Below, piece after piece: positions 1 to 9,862 of a DNA stretch of 45,908 bases. Both the position numbers and the translations under genes were made by a program. The notes under the pieces were generated by a model. It was given only the letters and a program-made list of their open reading frames with translations, was not told the origin of the DNA and did not search any database. Source of the stretch: Nemertoderma westbladi (Eukaryota; Xenacoelomorpha; Nemertodermatida; Nemertodermatidae); assembly GCA_032718475.1 (NCBI GenBank), contig JAUCBJ010006593.1, forward strand, positions 1 through 45,908. Direction: 5' to 3'. Every line of letters begins with the position of its first letter. The stretch's first letter is position 1.

Positions 1-279
1 AATTTCGCTGCATGAAGTCACGACATGACACTTTAAACAAGAATAACTTTCAAAATGTGACCGTAGATGGCGTAAATAATTATGTCTAGTTACATTCATA
101 TGACAGAATGAACAACATATTGTTATTTTATCCATGTTGAAGTTTGTTTAGATAAATAATAATAATAATAATAATAATAAAATATCTCCAAAGATTAAAA
201 TAAAATGAAATGAAATGTTATTGACTACATCTAAACATTTATATGCTAGCGGGTGAAATAATTTTAAATCAATCACCAA
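1..279. other. AT-rich flank, no gene seen
   Basis: AT-rich sequence downstream of the minus-strand gene, with a (TAA)n microsatellite of about nine units at 154-182. It would hold the 3' UTR of that gene, but I see no convincing canonical AATAAA signal on the minus strand. Confidence 0.6.
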
Positions 280-1365
280 TCACCAATCGCTTATGGGTAT
301 TGGAAACCCCAAATGGTTTAACTTATGATCAGGTTTCCATGTAACCTCATCTACTGGAACTCGGTTAACAGCACATTTCTGTTTCTTTGCAGGTGATGCG
401 TTGGTAAATTTACTCGATGATCTTGGCTTCCGAGGTAATATTTCAGGAAAGACCTGTTGCGGTTGAGAGCAGCTCTCTTCAACATCCGGATTAGGTGATG
501 GGATCTCTACGAACGCTTTAGGTTTATCCAAAAGGACAAAGCCGTCAACGTGGGCTTCAGTAAGAGAAACGCCATCTAGCGATTCTTTGAGAAAACTAAT
601 ATGAGCTTTATCATTCATGTAATGCAACTCGATAGAATTTCCACCGGTACCTACTTCAGTAGAATTATCGGTGTTGGTGATAATAATTTTTTTATTATTG
701 GTTTTAATCATTTTGAGACGGTCTGATAATTGAATGATATTTTTATCAAAAAGATGTTTGTCTGTTTCAGCGACTTGGTTGTCCCACTCTCGCAGCAAAA
801 CAGTTAGTTCCTGTTTTGACAAATTGAAACCCGTATAATAGTTAAAACCAACACTATCAGTGTATCTGAGGCTGATTTTCCATAAGCCAACATAGTTGGT
901 TCCTTTAAAAGCTGTTACAAATCCAATAAACTCTGGATTTGATAATTCAATGTAGAATTGATCGCTAATAATCTCTAGCGGTGGAGAGAGAAATTGCAAT
1001 AATTTCCCTCTGTATTGAATTAGAACTTCAGTAAAAGCTTTGTTGAGAACTTTACATTTGCCTTGTTTCTGAACGTAAACATCACCCGATGTGGGGTTGA
1101 TGGAAATATTCAAATTTCCCCGCGCAAAACGAGGAGTTGGATATATCCTACCTGGTATAATTGCTGGTCTGGATTGATGTTGGTTGTTGTTGGTTGTTTC
1201 TAGAATGTCTAACAAATAGCGGGTATCTTGATGGGAAAAACAAATCGATTCGTTGTCATCCTGAGATTCCACAATAAAATACTTGCTGTGAACGACGGTA
1301 CAAGTATATTTATTGTAAGTAAATTTCCAGCTATTTGTTGCTCCGGTTTTTTGCGTTAAGGCCAT
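280..1365 (-). CDS. Uncharacterised 361-aa protein, single exon
   Basis: An uninterrupted 361-codon frame starts with a true ATG (1363-1365, minus strand) and ends in TGA (280-282). It is the longest intact ATG-initiated frame in the window. I do not recognise the family. There is no signal peptide and no membrane segment. The first ~300 residues have mixed hydrophobic/polar composition typical of folded beta-rich protein. Residues ~311-330 are basic and Ser/Lys-rich (PRKPRSSSK..., PAKKQK) and look like a nuclear localisation region. Two segments, ESICFSHQDTRYLLDIL near residue 40 and GFNLSKQELTVLLREW near residue 180, share a G/S-x-x-[LF]-S-x-x-[DE]-x-x-x-LL pattern loosely like the PC4/p15 single-strand DNA-binding fold; this is only a guess by eye. 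The upstream side is an (AAT)n tract followed by an inverted duplication (1461-1753). The lack of introns and the repeat context suggest a mobile-element or virus-derived gene, or a retrogene. Confidence 0.6.
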   Translation of the reverse strand: MALTQKTGATNSWKFTYNKYTCTVVHSKYFIVESQDDNESICFSHQDTRYLLDILETTNNNQHQSRPAIIPGRIYPTPRFARGNLNISINPTSGDVYVQKQGKCKVLNKAFTEVLIQYRGKLLQFLSPPLEIISDQFYIELSNPEFIGFVTAFKGTNYVGLWKISLRYTDSVGFNYYTGFNLSKQELTVLLREWDNQVAETDKHLFDKNIIQLSDRLKMIKTNNKKIIITNTDNSTEVGTGGNSIELHYMNDKAHISFLKESLDGVSLTEAHVDGFVLLDKPKAFVEIPSPNPDVEESCSQPQQVFPEILPRKPRSSSKFTNASPAKKQKCAVNRVPVDEVTWKPDHKLNHLGFPIPISDW

Positions 1366-1460
1366 AATAATAATAATAATAAATACGAAAAATATTACAA
1401 GTGATAAATTTTAAACCGTATCGCTGTAATAAATTGACACCATAGTTCTCACTCTAAAAT

Positions 1461-1753
1461 TGTGTTTGGATGTAAGGAAGAATTTATAGTATCGATGAAT
1501 ATATTAATAAAAGACGACACCGCGAAGATTATGTAAGAGCATATTACGATAACGAAGAAATTTCCAAGGAAATACATCAATTTCAGAGTCAATTACACAA
1601 AGTGTACACAGTAGCATGATATAAGTTTTGAAATTGAGGCGTTTCTTTTGAAATTTCTTGGTTATCCGTATATGCTCTTAAATAATCTTTGAGGTGTCGT
1701 CGTTTGATTAATATATTCATCGATACTAAAAATTCTCCCGCACATCCAAACGA
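1461..1753. repeat. Long imperfect inverted repeat of a coding-like segment
   Basis: Arm 1 (1461-1587) and the reverse complement of arm 2 (1628-1753) align along their whole length with substitutions and a few 1-nt indels, around a ~40-nt spacer. Both arms hold a shared core around AGTATCGATGAATATATTAA. Arm 1 on the plus strand reads SIDEYINK then RRHREDYVRAYYDNEEISKE. Arm 2 on the minus strand reads RRHLKDYLRAYTDNQEISKE after a 1-nt shift. The two peptides agree at 14 of 20 positions, so the ancestral segment was probably protein-coding. No full gene remains. Confidence 0.65.
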
Positions 1754-1845
1754 GATTTCCTTTGAGTTACATAATTACGATTAGAAACCCAATGCGGGAA
1801 TCAGTAACATTTATTCGAGTGTATGATTTTCCGACCAACAAGTAA

Positions 1846-1894
1846 GATAATGAAGAAATTATTAAGGAAATAACATAATTTTCAGAGTGAGAAC
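1846..1894 (+). pseudogene. Third, degenerate copy of the DNEEI-KE segment
   Basis: Plus-strand codons read DNEEIIKEIT followed by a stop, matching the DNEEISKEIH part of the neighbouring inverted repeat. The following TTTTCAGAGTGAGAAC also matches, in reverse complement, the sequence at about 1441-1457. This is a remnant only. Confidence 0.4.
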
Positions 1895-1954
1895 AAAAGT
1901 ATCAATATATTACCTTGAAGATTACTACAAGTGATGAATTTTATTAAAAGCATT

Positions 1955-2690
1955 CAGTTATATATGTATAAATTTGCGATGTGGCATAGTCAACGAAGAA
2001 GAGATGGTACGTGTCATAATCATCAACGAATAAGAAAAGAGATGAGCTGCAACGTGGATGAATGGTTGGTTGCATGAATATGAATCATAGGGTTGTGTGT
2101 AATAATCAATAATTATTATAATAAAAACGCACAGTATATAATGTTAGTGGTGGTGGTAGCCTTTCAATATGACACAGATGCTGCGGGATTGGTTAGGTTG
2201 AGTAACTATGGAAATATTCGTATACGTGTAGCTAGAACGTGGCGGAATTTCAACACGTATCATAATAGCGTTGGGGTAGGCAGGCCGCTCGGTTGGTTGG
2301 TTTGGCGACAGCCGTCGAGGAGTAGCCGTGCGTGGTGGTGGTGAGTTGGCAATCGTTTCGATATAATAGCGTAGTGTGGGGCTAGCCATGCGATGAGAAG
2401 TTAGGTTACGCGAAGATGAATATGCGATGGTTGGTTGATGCAACGACGCGAATCAATACTCGCGGGTGGTAACAGTTGTCGAGTAAGGCTACGCGTAGGT
2501 GATAAGCAACGAATGGTTGAAGGCAACAATATTGATGATGACAGATGGTCATTAAACACCGCAATTTAGCACCGGAATTTGGCATTTTTAATAGCCCTCC
2601 GAGATCTGGCCCGTAGCCCAGGCTAGGGAGGAGTTGCGTGAGGGCTATGCTTCTCCTACTACTCGTAGCGTGATATATATAATATATTAG
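1955..2690. other. No gene recognised
   Basis: Mixed-composition sequence. Short open frames on both strands here have no recognisable motif. There is a GTG/GGT-rich patch at 2140-2345. I see no RNA gene. Confidence 0.5.
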
Positions 2691-2936
2691 AATACCGGTA
2701 TGCTTATAGTATATATAAGTATTATTACAGACTAGTTTTATCACAGAATACTGGTATAATTTTAGCACAAATATATATAAATATATAATAGGCCTATCGG
2801 GAATACCGGTATACAGCTTACAGTTTGTAGCATATATAAGTATAATTCTGGACTATAATTAATTATAAAGTACCGGTATAATTTCAGCCTAAATTTATAG
2901 AAATAAATATAATAAGCCTATTGTAAATACCGGTAT
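2691..2936. repeat. Tandem repeat, period ~111-124 bp, with ACCGGT palindromes
   Basis: AATACCGGTAT recurs at 2691, 2802 and 2926. The sequence between (AGCTTAYAGT, ATATATAAGTAT, TACCGGTATAATTT, AGCCTA) is shared by the two full units. The palindrome ACCGGT is also frequent elsewhere in the first 5 kb. Confidence 0.65.
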
Positions 2937-3868
2937 ATCAATTATTTTAAATAACTGAATTTCTGAATTTTAAGGGTTACTTGGTTACCTTAACTTACTT
3001 TATTGCCGTTATTTAAGCAGTAGTCCAACTGATATTGAGACCTAATTGTTGTATGGCAGGCCTACTATTTATAAATCGTTTGAGTTGATTTATAATATAT
3101 ATATACCCGTTTAATGGGTTTTGTCAATGTTGAAATAAATGTTATTATTTCTGGGGAGTAATCACTACACAAAGCGGTGCGCTTTCAGTGAAGTGTTACT
3201 TATAGGACACTAAAACAAATAATGCTAATTTACCTAAGTTACTTAATACTACAAATTACGTACAATTCGGGTGAGATTACAATCTCTAAATAAACACAAA
3301 AATTTACAAAAAAACACAAATACGAATTTTTAGGGTAATTTTACAAGAAGTCTACAAACCAGCCTAACAAAGGGTTAGAAATCTGGTTATTACAACGGAC
3401 AGGGTACTACGGTATTTGAAAATAATAAGTAGTAGTAAATACACTGCGTTGTCCAGATAGGAAAATACCACCGTCTGACGACCTATAGCCATATCGCTAT
3501 AGGTACTACGTTATGTATCACGGAGTGTTCCTACCTAGAAGTTAATAGAGCTAATCGAACGTGCCTATCAACCACTTTACAACACAAATATAATGCCTAC
3601 ACTAATTACTTTCGGAAAGCACTGTACACTAAACCCTAAATTAGGTACGAGTACTTGTACAACAGATAATCAGTAGTTAAATATACTTGAACAGCTAAAG
3701 AACCACGGCATCTGCTGGAGTGACCGGTGCACAAAATCACCAGTCTTTACCTACGCCAAGCAGCCCGTGTAGTACCGGGGTTAATTTAACTATAGCAGTA
3801 TGTATAACAAACACAATTACTGTAGGAACAAACTTGGGGAATGAATGTTGCGGATAATCGCATAAACT
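2937..3868. other. No gene recognised
   Basis: AT-rich non-coding sequence. The only structure noted is an imperfect hairpin around 3165-3200 (AAAGCG-GTG-CGCTTT at its core). No open frame of note. Confidence 0.5.
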
Positions 3869-4448
3869 CTGAATAATAAATATTACGCTACGCGTACAAA
3901 CCACTCAAACAAAATGCAGACCAAACGCTGACAGACTACTATCAAGCCTAAATAAACTACAGGACATGCAGACTCCGAAATGATTAGGTAGTATGCGTTC
4001 TAACCCAGTAGTACGACTTATTCTTTAGTTGGGGGTTTACCTTACAGCATTCGCTGCCCCTACTTCATAACCGTTCTTTATCGGACAGGTGATCTATACA
4101 CACTGCAATCCGTTTCAGACCTAACAACAGCCAGACAACTATCCAGCCTACAAATTATCTAAATAAATATTATACGCTACCCGTACAGACTTACACAAAC
4201 AAAGCACAGACTAAACGATGGCAGACTACTCTCAAGCCTAAATAAACTACAGGACATGCAGACTCCGAAATGATTAGGTAGTATGCGTTCTAACCCAGTA
4301 GTACGACTTATTCTTTAGTTGGGGGTTTACCTTACAGCATTCGCTGCCCCTACTTCCTAACCGTTCTTTATCGGACAGGTGATCTACACACACTGCAATC
4401 CGTTCAGACTTAACAGCAATCAGACAACAGTCCAACCTACAAATTATC
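3869..4448. repeat. Two-copy tandem duplication of ~290 bp
   Basis: Sequence 3869-4158 is repeated at 4159-4448. The central ~150 bp (for example TACAGGACATGCAGACTCCG at 3958 and 4248) is almost identical. The first ~80 bp of each unit have diverged more, including small indels. No coding potential is seen. Confidence 0.8.
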
Positions 4449-4626
4449 TGTACAATCTGATCAGGCTTACACGCCTTCTGTTCAATACTGGCCTACAAAT
4501 AAATAAAACTGACAGAAATAGGCCTAAGTAAAATCCCAATAAAAACCAGGCGTCCCCGATTAATTATTAAGACCTACCGGCATATAATAATCAAATCGAA
4601 TAATACTGCTGTACCTGTACTGTAAG

Positions 4627-4740
4627 TACCGGTTCGGACAGTTGGGCCTACGGACGTACAGAAGTACCGGCTCTGGCAGTTGGACCTACGGGCCTACAGC
4701 AGTACCGGTTCTGGCAGTTGGGCCTACTGACCTACAGATA
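4627..4740. repeat. 38-bp tandem repeat, three units
   Basis: Units start at 4627, 4665 and 4703. Each follows TACCGGYTCKGRCAGTTGG then RCCTACKGRC and STACAG. Only substitutions separate the units. Confidence 0.8.
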
Positions 4741-6080
4741 CACCGTTCAGGTTTACCGGTTGACCGGTACTCCCAACTTTATTGCTTACTGCAATAAAGA
4801 AGCTATATCCGTTATTGTTCGCGCTTTCAGACCTTTGGCAGTTTAACCCGCCAAATTAGGATGTCTTCTAGATAATAAATCGCTTTAGCCTCTAACAAGT
4901 ATTTGATTCACTACACTAGTTGAAACCAATCTGTGCGCGATCATTCACCCGTTGGATATACCCGGGAGATTGATTTCGACAGCTTAATCGTATTGCTATG
5001 TAAGCCTAATGTATTATTCGACTGACAGTATTATATAATCTCTGACAATATTATTCACCTTCGGGAAATATTAACAGTTCCTTTAGGACGTGGCGCTCTA
5101 TCTATATAAACAGAGTTATGACTTAAACTACTCACAACGATATGGCTTAGTTACAATTCACATATATGGCGCATTCTTTAGGAAATGCTTCGTTATCAGT
5201 CTCACTCATACACAATGCTGCACAATACTGCACACTAATCTGCCGATCTTCACTGATTTTAGTCACATATAAAAGGAACACGGACCGAATCATGTAGGGT
5301 CTATCAAATAACATTAGATTCACTTCAAACCACTTTAACATAAGTCACAATTGTTATATGTAACCCTTCTCTCTTACCTTCGGTATATCAAGAATATTGG
5401 GTTTCGGGGTTATTTATCGTTATTCCAAATATAATAATTCATCAACCATATTATGAAGAACTGACAGTAAATAGCAGTATAACAATATAAAGTATGCACA
5501 GGTTGTTTGATTAGGTATGGTATGTTATGTTGTGATAAATGCAGATAACGGATATATGTCCTTATAATTAAGCCTACTAGTGTAGGGCTAAAGCGGAAAA
5601 GCACAAAAATACTTCAAAGCCGTTCTTCCTGGCTTAGAATAACCAACACTGAACACTGATAAGAATAACTATAAGAATACCAGCTACCCTTATTCTACAA
5701 AGATCTCACCCACCACAGAGAATGAGCATACAGATAGGAAATTCAGTTCAGTAGATCTGTGATAGGTCAAAATCAAAACCAACTCAAATCCTATTGGCAG
5801 ATACAGAAAGCAGGGCTATGGGGCAACGTGGCAATATCAGCCGTTAGCCGTCGTCATGGTAGCGACACTGTTTTCAAGAGTATCGAGCTTTTTACGTCAC
5901 GAAATTGCAGATTATGTCCTCTAAAGTACAAATACAGAAGAAATGGCTTTTATGTCCTCCAAAACACCAGTACAGCAAGGACACGGCCTTTTTATGCCTG
6001 GTAAACCAACCACAGAGTACTTTACGGGGATAATAACCGGCTAATTACGCAAAAGCTTTTACAATCAGTAACGACATGTT
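4741..6080. other. No gene recognised
   Basis: AT-rich sequence with many stop codons on both strands. Short open frames carry no recognisable motif. I could not identify transposon termini or RNA genes. Confidence 0.45.
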
Positions 6081-6091
6081 ACCATGGGTGC

Positions 6092-6400
6092 ATGTTACCA
6101 GGCACCGTAGACGCAGAGGACGCAGAAGAGAGACCAGAAACGGTAGATGAGCCAGATGGGGAAGTAGAAGTAAGAGAGTGGGCGGAGGAGAATGGATTTG
6201 ACGTGGAAGACTTAGAGGCAATGGGATGGAACAAGGGTCCCAGCAAGTATCGGTATGGAGATGGAGAGGAGCGGACGGCGAGATGTCCGGAGGACAACAC
6301 TCCGGAGGAGTGTCTGGAGGAGTGTCGGAAGGAGTGTCTAGAGGAGTGTCCGGAAGAGACGCCGGTCCGGTTGAGAGGCATACCGACAAAGGGGAGCTAG
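6092..6400 (+). CDS. Possible acidic, Cys/Glu-repeat protein (first exon or short gene)
   Basis: An ATG-initiated frame of 102 codons ends in TAG. It is strongly acidic at the N-terminus (residues 1-45, with REWAEENGFDVEDLEAMGW) and ends with a Cys-Glu repeat (ECLEECRKECLEECPEE, residues ~72-90). Its GC-richer, purine-rich codons differ from the AT-rich surroundings. A good splice donor, GTAAGAG, lies inside it near 6169 and a strong acceptor follows at 6484, so the frame may be spliced instead of ending at the TAG. Family not recognised; it could be the remains of a retroelement protein. Confidence 0.35.
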   Translation: MLPGTVDAEDAEERPETVDEPDGEVEVREWAEENGFDVEDLEAMGWNKGPSKYRYGDGEERTARCPEDNTPEECLEECRKECLEECPEETPVRLRGIPTKGS

Positions 6401-6484
6401 ATTAAGAAGACAGGATGGAAAGGGATAGGATTACTATTGTACCTTCTGTTTTGCATGTTCTTTCACTTTCTTTTCATTCTGCAG

Positions 6485-6691
6485 CCGGGAGACAACAAGG
6501 TGGGAGGTGGCATTTTGATGCCAAGAGACGAGGAAATTAAGAAGGCGGCGGAGAAACCCGATTTTAGGGTGGTGGAAGAGGGAGAACCAATTCCTGGTGA
6601 GTTGGAATTGGCGAGGAGAGTGTGGCGAATCCTACAGGACCTACAAGGGGAGCAGTGGGAGAGTGCCTGTTGGAAGAATCGCCCTAGTTAG
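6485..6691 (+). CDS. Possible terminal coding exon behind a strong 3' splice site
   Basis: A pyrimidine-rich tract at 6461-6482 ends in TTCATTCTGCAG (AG at 6483-6484), an almost ideal 3' splice site. The open frame after it encodes about 68 residues, with PRDEEIKKAAEKPDFRVVEE and ARRVWRILQDLQGEQWESA, and ends in TAG at 6689-6691. Composition matches the acidic frame just upstream, so the two are probably exons of one gene. The upstream part of this reading frame would be intron and has no ATG. Confidence 0.35.
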   Translation, partial: PGDNKVGGGILMPRDEEIKKAAEKPDFRVVEEGEPIPGELELARRVWRILQDLQGEQWESACWKNRPS

Positions 6692-6904
6692 ATGAAGTTT
6701 AATTGTCCAATATTTTGGACTGAGGGGGGTGGGAATGAGGGCGAGACGCCTTTCCCACGTACAAATAATTATTTAAATAATAAAAATAATTAAATAATTA
6801 AATAAGAAAGTTAGTAGGAGATAGTAAGTAGAAAGCTAGAAAGTCAGAAAGTAGGTAGATAGTTAGATAGTAGAAGATAGTAAGAAGATAGTAAGTAGTA
6901 GTTA
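6692..6904. other. G-run and purine-rich low-complexity spacer
   Basis: Short 3' flank of the preceding exon, with GGGGGGTGGG at ~6725 and then AT-rich and AGATAGTAAGTAG-type low-complexity sequence from 6793. No gene. Confidence 0.6.
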
Positions 6905-7316
6905 GAAGGCGGCGGGTATAGGGAGTGTGGTATAGACATACCACGGTAGTAGAGGGTACGTAGTACCGAGTAGAGTTAGAAGGCGGCGGGGTACAGGGAG
7001 TGTGGCATATGACATGCCACGGGAGTAGAGGGTGCGTAGTACCGAGTAGAGTTAGAAGGCGGCGGGGTATAGGGAGTGTGGTATAGACATACCACGGGAG
7101 TAGAGGGTACGTAGTACCGAATAAGGCTAGAAGTCGGCGGGTAAGGGAGTGTGGCATATGACATGCCACGGGAGTAGAGGGTACGTAGTACCGAGGAGGT
7201 TAGAAGGTGGCGGGTATAGGGAGTGTGGTATAAACATACCACGGGAATAGAGGGTACGTAACGTAGTACCGAGTAGAGTTAGAAGGCGGTGGGGTATAGG
7301 GAGTATGGTATAATAA
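6905..7316. repeat. ~75-bp satellite with alternating palindromes
   Basis: About five and a half units of 73-79 bp, each with GGCGGCGGG, GGGAGTGTGG and GGGTACGTAGTACCGA. Each unit has a 7-bp inverted repeat, either GTGGTAT-agac-ATACCAC (6927, 7078, 7225) or GTGGCAT-atgac-ATGCCAC (7002, 7151). A second hairpin, GGTAC-gta-GTACC, is present in most units. The last unit is interrupted at ~7310 by a LINE and resumes at ~9442. Confidence 0.85.
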
Positions 7317-9441
7317 TAATAATAATTGTTTATTCCAGGACCCCCAAGTTTCCCTGGTGTCCCATAACGTACATGGCCTATAGTTCTAGCACAAACAAAA
7401 AGTAGAGTAAAGTAATGTAGTAAGGAAACACAATTGTATGTACACGTAATAAATTCATAAGACCATTATTCAGCCCAATTTCTTAAAACAGACATCCCCA
7501 TGATTCTACTATGGCAGCATGCAGCAAGTGGTCATAATAGTTGCCTGTACGAGGCTATTTGGGCAACTATAGGCACGGCCTAAAAAAGACGTTATAGCCC
7601 CCGATCTAATATGAATAAACTTTGGTAACCCCAGGCTACCAAACATATACGAAGCACTGCACCCCCATGGAAATTTGAATAACCTCCTTGCTGTATTATT
7701 ATACGCTACCATAAACTTATTATGCACCATACTAGAATAATTTGACCTGGCCCACAGATAATTACAGTATACCTGGGTACAAAAACTACGAAATAATTTA
7801 ATTTTTACCGTAACCGAGCACCCCCCGAATTTCCTAATTATAATATTCGCACGCCTATAAAAACTACGAAGTTGATTGTAAATATCAAAATCATCATCGG
7901 TAGAGCTACACAGGATGTGCCCTAAGTACTTTACCTCTGACACTACTTCAATATTAAGACCATTAATTGTAACCTGACCGACATCTGTATTCTTCGCACA
8001 TTTTGGAAAATAAAATAAGCACTTGGTTTTCTTACAATTTACTTTTATACAATGTTCTAATGCGTACGATTCAAAAATATGAAGTAACTTTTGTAACCCA
8101 TTAATCGAATTCGAACATATCGCTAAGTCATCCGCGTACATTAAATTATTAATACGGACCCCTGACAATTGACACCCTATCCCCGAATTATAAAGTTCCC
8201 TACTTAGGTCATCTATATACACACTATACAGGTACGGCGATAATATCCCACCCTGTTTCGTACCATTTGAAACCTGAAAACTCTCTGATATGCACTCCCC
8301 CCATTTTGCAAAAAGAACCTGTGATCTATACCACATACATAATACCCTAATATAAAATAACGGAACACCCCTATTTATCAGTTTCCGAAATAACGTGTAG
8401 TGATTAACTAAATCGTAGGCTTTCGAACTGTCAATAAAACAAACATACACAGCACTATCATTATCCAGGTAATACTGTACCATTTCTTTAAGTGTAAAAA
8501 TACACAAATCAGTCCCTGAGCCTTTCTTAAAACCAAATTGTGAATCCGATGTAAATAACTTATCACAGAAACGTTCTAAGTAAACCAATTCTAATACTTT
8601 GCTATATACAGTAGAAATAGCGATACCCCTATAATTATCGACGCTGGTTATGTCATCGTTCTTGTCCTTTACAAGGGGAATCATGTTACTAACTAATACA
8701 CCAGGCGGAATATATCCATGCACATTAATAATCGTAAACAGATTGGCTAAGTGAACTTTTAAACTATAAGGACTATGTAAATAATGCTCACTTGATAAGT
8801 TATCAGGACCAGTCGCTTTACCCTTAACTAACTTATCTACAGCAAAAACAATTTCTATAGGTTTCACAATCATTTCTGCACTAAATTTAATATCTGAAAA
8901 AGCACCTTCTACAAACTCTTTGTGAACATCTGCCTGCTTTGAGTTATATAAATTTTCAAATTTATTCTTAAAAAGGTTACACACATTTTCCTCACCTACG
9001 GCGTCACCCACATTATTTGATAAAGGAGTACTGGAACCGCTGAGCTTTCGGACATTCGACCAAAACTGTTTCTGATTGGTTGAGTAAACCGACTCAGCCA
9101 GCTTGTCACTTTTTATCTTAGCTACATTTCGCCTAGCGTTCCGCATACTCCTTTTAAATTCAAGTTTGGTTTGCATATACTCATCAAATATATTACCTTG
9201 CCTGGGACACCCATTCGAGCGCCACACGCGAAACATTAGCCTTGAATAATTATATCTATCTTTCAAATAGTCATTCCAACCGGGAATGTTCTTACTATTA
9301 TCTATACCAACACCACCGCGTCTAATTGGAATGCATTGCGCTGCAGCATCTAGCATAGATTTGGTGATATTGTTATGATAATTATCTACTAGACATTTAT
9401 GTACCGTACACTTGCTATTGTGACATTGTAAGGCCGCTAAT
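7311..9441 (-). mobile_element. 5'-truncated non-LTR retrotransposon (L2/CR1-like LINE)
   Basis: A minus-strand LINE insertion interrupts the 75-bp satellite: satellite sequence ending GGTATA abuts its 3' end, and satellite sequence starting GTATAGACATTCC abuts its truncated 5' end. The short GTATA on both sides may be a target-site duplication. The 3' end is an (ATT)n microsatellite tail (7311-7327), as is common in L2/CR1-type elements. The endonuclease domain and ORF1 are missing, which is typical of 5' truncation during target-primed reverse transcription. About 190 bp of 3' UTR lie between the stop codon and the tail. Confidence 0.8.
7509..9441 (-). pseudogene. LINE reverse transcriptase (truncated ORF2)
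   Basis: About 640 uninterrupted codons. The frame has no ATG at its 5' edge; the apparent first codon is GTG at the truncation point, so it is the 3' part of an ORF2. The reverse-transcriptase motifs are in order: KGKATGPDNLSSEH (~210), NYRGIAIST (~272), QFGFKKGSGTD (~304), motif A CFIDSSKAYDLVNH (~338), motif B SNGTKQGGILSPYLYSVYIDDL (~393), motif C LMYADDLAICSN (~431) with the catalytic YADD intact, motif D IKVNCKKTKCLF (~465) and motif E VKYLGHIL (~506). The N-terminal linker (IPGWNDYLKDRYNYSR, GCPRQGNIF) and the C-terminal thumb region are like L2/CR1 elements. It is open throughout, so the insertion is fairly young, but without endonuclease it cannot move by itself. Confidence 0.9.
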
Positions 9442-9537
9442 GGCACCGTATAGACATTCCACGGGAGTAGAGGGTACGTAGTACCGAATTAGGCTAGAAG
9501 TCGGCGGGTAAGGAAGTGTGGCATATGACATGCCACG
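9442..9537. repeat. Continuation of the ~75-bp satellite after the LINE
   Basis: Holds the second half of the interrupted unit (TATAGACATTCCACGGGAG, GGGTACGTAGTACCGA) and one more unit with GTGGCAT-atgac-ATGCCAC at 9518-9536. Confidence 0.8.
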
Positions 9538-9539
9538 AC

Positions 9540-9862
9540 TAGTAGTAGAGTGGTTGTGGGCACCGTAAGCGCCACGTAGAAAGTAGTAGTAGAGAGGTTG
9601 CGGGCACCGGAAGCGCCACGTAGAAAGTAGTAGTAGTAGAGAGGTTGTGGGCACCGTAAGCGCCACGTAGAAAGTAGTAGTAGAGGGGTTGTGGGCACCG
9701 TAAGCGCCACGTAGAAAGTAGTAGTAGAGGGGTTATGGGCACCGGAAGCGCCACGTTGAAAGTAGTAGCAGAGAGTGGTTGTAGGCACCGCAAGCGCCAC
9801 GTAGATGGAGGTAGTAGCAGAGGGAGGTTGTGGGCACCGTAAGCGCCACGTAGAAAGTAGTA
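9540..9862. repeat. 45-50-bp minisatellite
   Basis: Seven units with the core GGTTGTGGGCACCGTAAGCG followed by CCACGTAGAAAGTAGTAGTAGAG. The length varies through the number of GTA triplets. In all three minus-strand frames it is open (repeats such as FYVALTVPTT), but this follows from the repeat and is not evidence of a gene. Confidence 0.85.

Noticed and set aside
6976-7242. Minus-strand frames over the 75-bp satellite
   Set aside because: Low-complexity repeat translation with no ATG context or domain; it also varies in frame between units.
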